Positions 1 to 6,044 of a DNA stretch of 6,044 nt are shown one piece after another; the first letter of the stretch is position 1, and each line of letters opens with the position of its first letter. The notes under the pieces were generated by a model that saw nothing but the letters and a program-made list of their open reading frames with translations, made no database searches and was not told the DNA's origin. This DNA comes from Planctomycetaceae bacterium. GTDB lineage: Bacteria; Planctomycetota; UBA1135; GCA-002686595. Where the stretch lies: assembly GCA_013360535.1 (NCBI GenBank), contig JABWBL010000230.1, forward strand, positions 1 to 6,044, given 5' to 3'. Position numbers and translations under genes: made by a program.

Positions 1-558
1 CTCGCCGCCGGTGGAGCCTCGCTCGCGGCCTTCGACCCGTCGCCCGAGATGGTGCGCAACGCCGAAGCCAACGCGCGCGCGAGCGGACTGACCGAGTTCC
101 GCGGTCGCACCGGCTTCGGCGAGGCGCCGCCCTTCGACGAGCGCTTCGAACTCGTGATTTCCTCGGGCGTCGTCAGCTTTTCGCCCGACCAGCGCGCGTG
201 GTTCGACGGGCTCGTCCGCTGCGTCGCACCCGGTGGCCGCCTTGTCGTCGGCGACCTCAACCCGAGCTCGCGCGGCATGCTGCACCGACGTGCGACACGG
301 CCGCTGCTTCCGGCGCGCGAGCTCAACGCCCTCGAAGCGAGCGCAGCGCAGCGGGAGCTCGAGCGCCGCGGCTTCGTGCACGAGGACACCGCGGGTTACC
401 AGCTCACGCGCCCCGTGCCGCAACTCGCGCACTGGTCCGACGCGAAGCTCGGCGGCGCACTCTCGGGCCTGCTGCTCGCGTGGAATCGCTTCCGCGCGGG
501 CCCGACCGGCAACCTCGGCGCCTTCGACTCCTGGGTGATGCGACTGCGGGCGCCCTGA
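1..558 (+). CDS. SAM-dependent methyltransferase, class I (5'-truncated by window edge)
   Basis: The reading frame is open from base 1 to a TGA at 556-558, giving 185 residues of a protein whose N-terminus, including the glycine-rich SAM-binding motif I, lies outside the window. What is visible is the C-terminal two thirds of a Rossmann-type methyltransferase of the Methyltransf_11/25 kind: AFDPSPEMV (about residues 10-18), where the Asp at the end of strand beta-2 normally contacts the SAM ribose; then FELVISSGVVSF, the beta-4 segment; then CVAPGGRLVVGDLNPSS, the usual 'xxPGGxLxxxD' strand beta-5. The last 90 or so residues are Arg/Ala/Leu-rich and give no clue to the substrate, so a small molecule, lipid or quinone acceptor are all possible. 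It converges on the minus-strand operon, and its stop codon lies inside a strong hairpin. The family call is secure; the substrate is unknown. Confidence 0.85.
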   Translation, partial: LAAGGASLAAFDPSPEMVRNAEANARASGLTEFRGRTGFGEAPPFDERFELVISSGVVSFSPDQRAWFDGLVRCVAPGGRLVVGDLNPSSRGMLHRRATRPLLPARELNALEASAAQRELERRGFVHEDTAGYQLTRPVPQLAHWSDAKLGGALSGLLLAWNRFRAGPTGNLGAFDSWVMRLRAP

Positions 559-584
559 GCCGCAGCCCAGGACGCCCGCAGTCG
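541..584 (-). terminator. Hairpin between convergent genes; probable terminator of the rpe-accD-selenoprotein transcript
   Basis: Bases 541-552 (CGACTGCGGGCG) are the exact reverse complement of 573-584, and 554-557 (CCTG) pair with 568-571 (CAGG), around a 10-nt loop at 558-567. The only non-match, C553 against A572, becomes a G-U wobble in the minus-strand RNA. That RNA can therefore form 17 uninterrupted pairs, whereas the plus-strand RNA has a mismatch. The hairpin starts 17 nt beyond the minus-strand stop at 602-604 and contains the plus-strand methyltransferase stop at 556-558. No U-tract follows on either side, so it is not a canonical rho-independent terminator. It may stop transcription by structure alone, act with Rho, or protect the 3' end. 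It could serve both strands. Confidence 0.6.
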
Positions 585-601
585 ACACAGCCGCCGGACG
601 G

Positions 602-1657
602 CTACTTCTTGCCGTCCTTCTTGGCCTGCTTGGCCTTGAGCTCGGCGAGCAGCGTGTCGACGGCCTCGTCCATCTTGGCCTCGCGCACGTTCATGTAGCG
701 GATCACGCCCTCCTCATCGAGGACGAAGATCGTCGGCCACGAGCTGACGCCCCAGGCGGTCGAGATCGGCCCGGACGTGCCGAGCTTGCCGTTCCAGAAG
801 CTGCGCCACGTGATGCTCTCCTTCTCGAGCGCCGGCTTGAGCTTCTCGAGGTCGTCGTCGGAGTTGATGCCGATCAGCGCGAAGGGTTCGTCCTTGAGGC
901 GTGCCACGAGCGACCGCTCGTGAGGGTACATGGCCCGGCAGGGCGGTCACCAGTTGCCCCAGAAGTCGAGCACGACGATCTTGCCGCGGTAGTCGGAGAG
1001 CTTGAACGGCTGGCCGTCGAGGTCGGTTCCTTCGATCTCCGGCGCGACCTTGCCGATCACGAGGTCGTTCGTCGCGCGCAGCTTGCCCGCGACGACGTCG
1101 CCCCACTTGCGGCCGCGCGCATCGAGCGCGGAGCCGAGCTCGCCCTGCAGCAGCTTGAGGATCCCGTCGAGCTTCTTCTGCTCGGCTTCCGAGAGCTTCT
1201 CCTTCTTCTGCTTCGCCATCAGCGAGTTGGCGTCCGCCCAGTGCGCCGCCGCCTTGACCGACGGGTTCTTCGTCACCGCGAGCACCGCCGCGCGGGTCTC
1301 CTCGCCGCCCGAGACGCGCAGCAGCGCCAGCATGCGCTCCGCGTCGTCGGCGAAGCGCTCGAGCGCGCGCGTGCGAACCTTCGCCCGCCACTCCTTGGCC
1401 TTCGTCGTCGTGCACTGCTCGGCGACTTCCTGCGCAAGGATCAGGGCGCTCCACGCCTCCTTGTCGTCCTTGGCCTCGTCGGCGGCTTTCCACAGCGTGT
1501 CGAGCCACTCGCCGACGACCTTCTCGTCGTTCTTGAGTTCCGGCTTCGCGCGCAGCTCCTTGGTGGCTTCGCGAATGCGCGCCACGTCGGCGGGGCCGTC
1601 GACCAGCGGCGGCACCGCGCTCGCGAGCAGCGCGAGCATCAGGCTTCGAACCAGCAT
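602..1657 (-). CDS. Predicted selenoprotein: exported TlpA/thioredoxin-like protein with W-U-P-P-C redox motif
   Basis: Read through the in-frame TGA at 949-947, this gene encodes 351 residues and ends at TAG (604-602). The start ATG at 1657 has an AAGGAG Shine-Dalgarno 7 nt upstream. Residues 1-14 look like a signal peptide (Arg4, hydrophobic 5-11, ASA before a likely cleavage after Ala14), so the protein probably acts in the periplasm or at the membrane. Residues 20-195 are charged and mostly helical, with no family I recognise. From about 199 there is an AhpC/TlpA-type thioredoxin domain: IGKVAPEIEGTDLDG, then GKIVVLDFWGNW, then U237-P-P-C240, then GINSDDD (263-269), and WPTIFVLDEEGV (307-318) with cis-Pro308. 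Cys82 is the only other cysteine. TlpA-like proteins carry out thiol-disulfide exchange through a CxxC; here the first Cys is replaced by the recoded codon. It is the last gene after rpe and accD, 28 nt from accD. Alternatives are a TGC-to-TGA nonsense mutation or a sequencing error. The fold intact on both sides and the SECIS-like hairpin favour Sec. Confidence 0.85.
905..922 (-). promoter_or_regulatory. Candidate bacterial SECIS element (stem-loop downstream of the Sec UGA)
   Basis: In the minus-strand mRNA, CACGAGC (922-916) pairs perfectly with GCUCGUG (911-905) around the tetraloop GGUC (915-912). The loop begins 32 nt after the UGA, leaving 31 nt between. From memory, bacterial SECIS models ask for an apical loop roughly 16-37 nt after the UGA with a G in the first loop positions; both hold here. 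GGUC is also the loop of the E. coli fdhF SECIS that SelB recognises. A U at 923 sits directly below the stem and can be bulged if C924 pairs with G904, loosely like the bulged U of fdhF, although further from the loop. A smaller 4-bp hairpin (944-933) lies between the UGA and this stem. SelB binding is inferred, not shown. Confidence 0.75.
947..949 (-). other. In-frame UGA predicted to encode selenocysteine (Sec237)
   Basis: On the minus strand the codons here read GGC AAC TGG TGA CCG CCC TGC CGG, that is G-N-W-[UGA]-P-P-C-R. In thioredoxin and TlpA families this is the W-C-x-x-C active site, so the UGA occupies the position of the attacking, N-terminal cysteine. The frame before (from 1657) and after (to 602) is the same, so no frameshift is needed. 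The gene's true stop is TAG, so UGA is not its terminator. Methionine at 931, just beyond the motif, has no Shine-Dalgarno upstream, so independent translation of the second half is unlikely. Confidence 0.85.
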
Positions 1658-1665
1658 CGGGGGAT

Positions 1666-1671
1666 CTCCTT
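1666..1671 (-). promoter_or_regulatory. Shine-Dalgarno of the predicted selenoprotein gene
   Basis: The minus strand reads AAGGAG here, followed by a 7-nt spacer and ATG at 1657-1655. This is a near-ideal ribosome binding site. It fixes the start at 1657 rather than the internal ATG at 1639 (Met7), and keeps Arg4 in the n-region of the signal peptide. Confidence 0.8.
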
Positions 1672-1685
1672 GGGTAGGAACGGTT

Positions 1686-2594
1686 TCAGGCCTTCGTCGT
1701 CTCGCGCGCAGCGACCTTGGAGCCGCCCGCGTAGTCGAGCAGGCGCGCGAGCACCTGCTTCATCTCCGACCGCTTGACGATGCGGTCGATCTGTCCCTTC
1801 TCGAGCAGGAACTCGGCGCGCTGGAAGCCCGCCGGAAGCTCCTGCTTGAGCGTCGTCGCGATCACGCGCGGGCCGGCGAAGCCGATCAGCGCGCCGGGCT
1901 CGGCCAGCGTGATGTCGCACACCGACGCGAACGACGCCGTGACGCCGCCGGTGGTCGGGTGCGTCATGACGCAGATCGAGAAGCCGCCCGCGTCGTTGAG
2001 CTCCGCCAGCGCCGAGCAGGTCTTCGCCATCTGCATCAAGGACAGCACGCCCTCGTGCATGCGCGCGCCGCCGGAGCCGGTGAACATCACCAGCGGCAGC
2101 GCGTTCTTGCGCGCGATCTCGGCCGCCAGCGCGATCTTCTCGCCGACCACCTCGCCCATCGAGCCGCCGAGGAAGCTGAAGTCGAGCACCGCGAGCACGA
2201 CCTCGCGCCCCTCGATGCGGCCCGTGCCGCACAGCAGCGCCTCGTTCTGCTTGGTGCGCGCGCGCGCCTTCTCGACCTTGTCGAGGTACGGCGAGCTGTC
2301 CTTGAACTCCAGCCGGTCGAGCGCCGTGATCTCGGCGAAGCGCTCGACCCACGTGCCCTCGTCGAGCGTCATCGCGATGCGCTCACGGCCGGGCAACGTG
2401 AAGTGGAACTCGCAGGTCGGGCAAACGCGGCCCTTTTCCTCGAGCTCCTTGCGGTAGATCATCGAGCCGCAGCTCTCGCACTTGAGCCACAGCCCGCCCG
2501 GCATGTCCTTCTTCTTGCGCAGGCGCGAGAAACGCGTCTCGCTCAGGCTCGATTCGGGGATGCGGGCGTCGTCCTTCTGCTGCTTGTCGGCCAA
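1686..2594 (-). CDS. accD: Acetyl-CoA carboxylase carboxyltransferase subunit beta (AccD)
   Basis: AccD pairs with AccA to form the carboxyltransferase that moves the carboxyl group from biotin on AccB to acetyl-CoA, giving malonyl-CoA for fatty acid synthesis in the cytoplasm. The 302 residues match the length of E. coli AccD (304). The N-terminal zinc ribbon is present as Cys39-x2-Cys42-x15-Cys58-x2-Cys61. The crotonase-like carboxyltransferase core follows, with FLGGSMGEVVGEKI, GSGGARMHEGVLSLMQMAKT, THPTTGGVTASFA, EPGALIGFAGPRV and GFQRAEFLLEKGQID, all characteristic of AccD. The start is TTG at 2594-2592, supported by GGAG 6 nt upstream; the first ATG (Met31) would leave only eight residues before the zinc ribbon. 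The stop is TGA (1688-1686). It lies 19 nt after rpe and 28 nt before the selenoprotein gene. No accA is in the window. Confidence 0.97.
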   Translation of the reverse strand: MADKQQKDDARIPESSLSETRFSRLRKKKDMPGGLWLKCESCGSMIYRKELEEKGRVCPTCEFHFTLPGRERIAMTLDEGTWVERFAEITALDRLEFKDSSPYLDKVEKARARTKQNEALLCGTGRIEGREVVLAVLDFSFLGGSMGEVVGEKIALAAEIARKNALPLVMFTGSGGARMHEGVLSLMQMAKTCSALAELNDAGGFSICVMTHPTTGGVTASFASVCDITLAEPGALIGFAGPRVIATTLKQELPAGFQRAEFLLEKGQIDRIVKRSEMKQVLARLLDYAGGSKVAARETTKA

Positions 2595-2600
2595 GGGTGT

Positions 2601-2604
2601 CTCC
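2601..2604 (-). promoter_or_regulatory. Shine-Dalgarno that supports the TTG start of accD
   Basis: The minus strand reads GGAG, then the 6-nt spacer ACACCC, then TTG at 2594-2592. It lies in the 19-nt gap after the rpe stop. The spacing supports a non-ATG start for accD, since no in-frame ATG or GTG lies between the rpe stop and this TTG. Confidence 0.6.
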
Positions 2605-2613
2605 AGGGGCGTC

Positions 2614-3297
2614 TCAGGCGTGGGCCGCCGCGCGCGCGCGGGCGGCCTCGGACTTGAACGAGCGGATCGTCGCGGCCATGTCGGGCGCGCCGAACACGGC
2701 GGAGCCCGCGACGAAGACGTTGGTGCCGGCCTCGGCGCAGGCGGCGATCGTCGCGGCGTTGATGCCGCCGTCCATCTCGATGTCGCGCTCGAAGCCGCGC
2801 TCGCGCAGCCCGCGCACCTTCGGCAGGACCTCGGGCATGAACTTCTGGCCGCCGAATCCGGGGAAGACGCTCATCACGAGCACGAGGTCGAGCTCGTCGG
2901 CGTAGTCGAGCATGCGCTCGAGCGGCGTGTCGGGATTGAGCGAGACGCCGACCTTCGCCACGCCCTCGGCGCGGAAGGCGCGGATCACGTCGCGGGCCGC
3001 GGACGGCGTCGCGCACACTTCGGCGTGGAACGTGAGCACGTGCGCCCCGGCCTTCGCGTAGTGGCGCGCGTAGCGCAGCGGGTCGGTGATCATCAGGTGG
3101 ACGTCGAGTGGCCGGCGGGCGACCTTCGCGATCGCCTCGACCACCGGCGGGCCGATCGTGAGGTTGGGCACGAAGTGGCCGTCCATCACGTCGACGTGGA
3201 GCCAGTCGGCGCCGGCGGCCTCGACCCGCTCGACCTCGGACGCCAGACGGGCGAAGTCGCAGGAGAGCAGCGACGGGGAGATCAGGAGCTCGTTCAT
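2614..3297 (-). CDS. rpe: Ribulose-phosphate 3-epimerase
   Basis: Rpe interconverts D-ribulose 5-phosphate and D-xylulose 5-phosphate in the pentose phosphate pathway, or in the Calvin cycle in autotrophs. The 227-residue protein has the full single-domain TIM barrel: ISPSLLSCDF (6-15), LHVDVMDGHFVPNLTIGP (33-50), DVHLMI (65-70), VSLNPDTP (118-125), VMSVFPGFGGQ (141-151), EMDGGI (174-179) and AGSAVF (197-202). The metal ligands and catalytic acids expected for the family are His34, Asp36, His67 and Asp176. The start is ATG at 3297, placed just before the conserved ISPSLL segment; I see no clear Shine-Dalgarno in front of it. The C-terminus ends in a short Ala/Arg-rich tail. It appears to be the first gene of a transcript continuing into accD, beginning just after the pgk terminator. 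Confidence 0.97.
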   Translation of the reverse strand: MNELLISPSLLSCDFARLASEVERVEAAGADWLHVDVMDGHFVPNLTIGPPVVEAIAKVARRPLDVHLMITDPLRYARHYAKAGAHVLTFHAEVCATPSAARDVIRAFRAEGVAKVGVSLNPDTPLERMLDYADELDLVLVMSVFPGFGGQKFMPEVLPKVRGLRERGFERDIEMDGGINAATIAACAEAGTNVFVAGSAVFGAPDMAATIRSFKSEAARARAAAHA

Positions 3298-3366
3298 CGT
3301 TGGAATGGCCCTAGGCTACGCCGCACCCTGCCCGGGAGGCCAGAGGCGGCGCCGGAGAGAACGAAG
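3298..3366 (-). promoter_or_regulatory. Leader region of rpe, presumed promoter position
   Basis: The terminator after pgk means that rpe needs either its own promoter or read-through. The 69 bases between the hairpin and the rpe ATG are GC-rich and contain palindromes such as GGCGCC and CCTAGG, but I cannot identify a convincing -35/-10 pair. The promoter is inferred from context only. Confidence 0.25.
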
Positions 3367-3401
3367 CCGCCCCCACGCACCGGGCCGGCGCGCGGGGGCG
3401 G
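3367..3401 (-). terminator. Strand-specific terminator hairpin after pgk
   Basis: In the minus-strand RNA, CCGCCCCC (3401-3394) pairs with GGGGGCGG (3374-3367). The stem continues inward through seven more pairs, two of them G-U, to a 5-nt loop at 3386-3382, giving 15 pairs in total. In the plus-strand RNA the two wobbles become C-A mismatches, so the structure is stronger in the direction of pgk transcription. It starts 16 nt after the pgk stop and is followed by the pyrimidine-rich tail CUUCGUUCUCUCC, a weak stand-in for a U-tract. It separates gap-pgk from rpe-accD. Confidence 0.7.
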
Positions 3402-3417
3402 AACGAAAGAGTCGCGT

Positions 3418-6044
<2,627 letters not shown>

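Noticed and set aside
590..602. A small hairpin GCCG/CGGC just before the TAG stop of the selenoprotein gene.
   Set aside because: Four pairs in a GC-rich background are not distinguishable from chance, and the larger hairpin beside it explains termination better.
602..931. A separate 109-residue ORF beginning at the ATG at 931.
   Set aside because: It starts three residues after the CxxC motif, lacks a Shine-Dalgarno, and continues the thioredoxin fold of the upstream frame. It is the C-terminal part of the Sec-containing gene.
602..1657. Reading the thioredoxin-like gene as a nonsense-mutated pseudogene.
   Set aside because: It cannot be excluded without reads or relatives, but the stop falls precisely on the redox Cys, the downstream frame is undamaged, and a SECIS-like hairpin is in place. 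Decay would not favour that position.

Overview
This is a GC-rich (about two thirds GC by eye), gene-dense bacterial chromosomal segment. It holds a block of central-metabolism genes on the minus strand, flanked by partial plus-strand genes at both ends. I see no IS element, CRISPR array, tRNA, rRNA or phage gene. The organism cannot be fixed from this window. High GC, a large exported TlpA-like protein with a helical N-terminal part, and apparent selenocysteine use would fit an uncultured planctomycete or a deltaproteobacterial/myxobacterial relative, but this is a low-confidence inference.

Layout, left to right. (1) 1-558 (+): the C-terminal part of a class I SAM-dependent methyltransferase, cut by the window edge. 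(2) 541-584: a long hairpin that overlaps the methyltransferase stop codon and lies just beyond the end of the convergent minus-strand operon. (3) 602-1657 (-): one thioredoxin/TlpA-like gene interrupted by an in-frame TGA exactly at the first position of its W-[C]-P-P-C redox motif. (4) 1686-2594 (-): accD, carboxyltransferase beta subunit of acetyl-CoA carboxylase, with a TTG start. (5) 2614-3297 (-): rpe, ribulose-phosphate 3-epimerase. (6) 3367-3401: a strand-specific terminator hairpin. (7) 3418-4620 (-): pgk. (8) 4617-5684 (-): gap, overlapping pgk by ATGA. (9) 5685-5891: a divergent intergenic region. (10) about 5892 to the window end (+): the start of a tilS-like PP-loop gene with the motif SGGVDS.

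The main finding is item 3. A naive gene caller would split it into two ORFs or call it a pseudogene. The two halves are in the same frame, with only a TGA and seven sense codons between the first half's last sense codon and the next ATG. The TGA replaces the N-terminal cysteine of the CxxC motif, giving W-U-P-P-C. The rest of the thioredoxin fold, including the cis-proline loop, is intact downstream. Thirty-one nucleotides after the UGA the mRNA can form a perfect 7-bp stem capped by a GGUC tetraloop, the same loop sequence as the E. coli fdhF SECIS. I therefore annotate 602-1657 as a 351-residue predicted selenoprotein with Sec237 and Cys240.

How the genes relate: gap and pgk catalyse consecutive glycolytic steps, are translationally coupled and end at their own terminator. 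rpe (pentose phosphate pathway), accD (fatty acid synthesis) and the predicted selenoprotein are spaced 19 and 28 nt apart and probably form a second transcript ending at the 541-584 hairpin. No selenocysteine machinery (selA, selB, selC, selD) lies in the window; it would have to be elsewhere in the genome.
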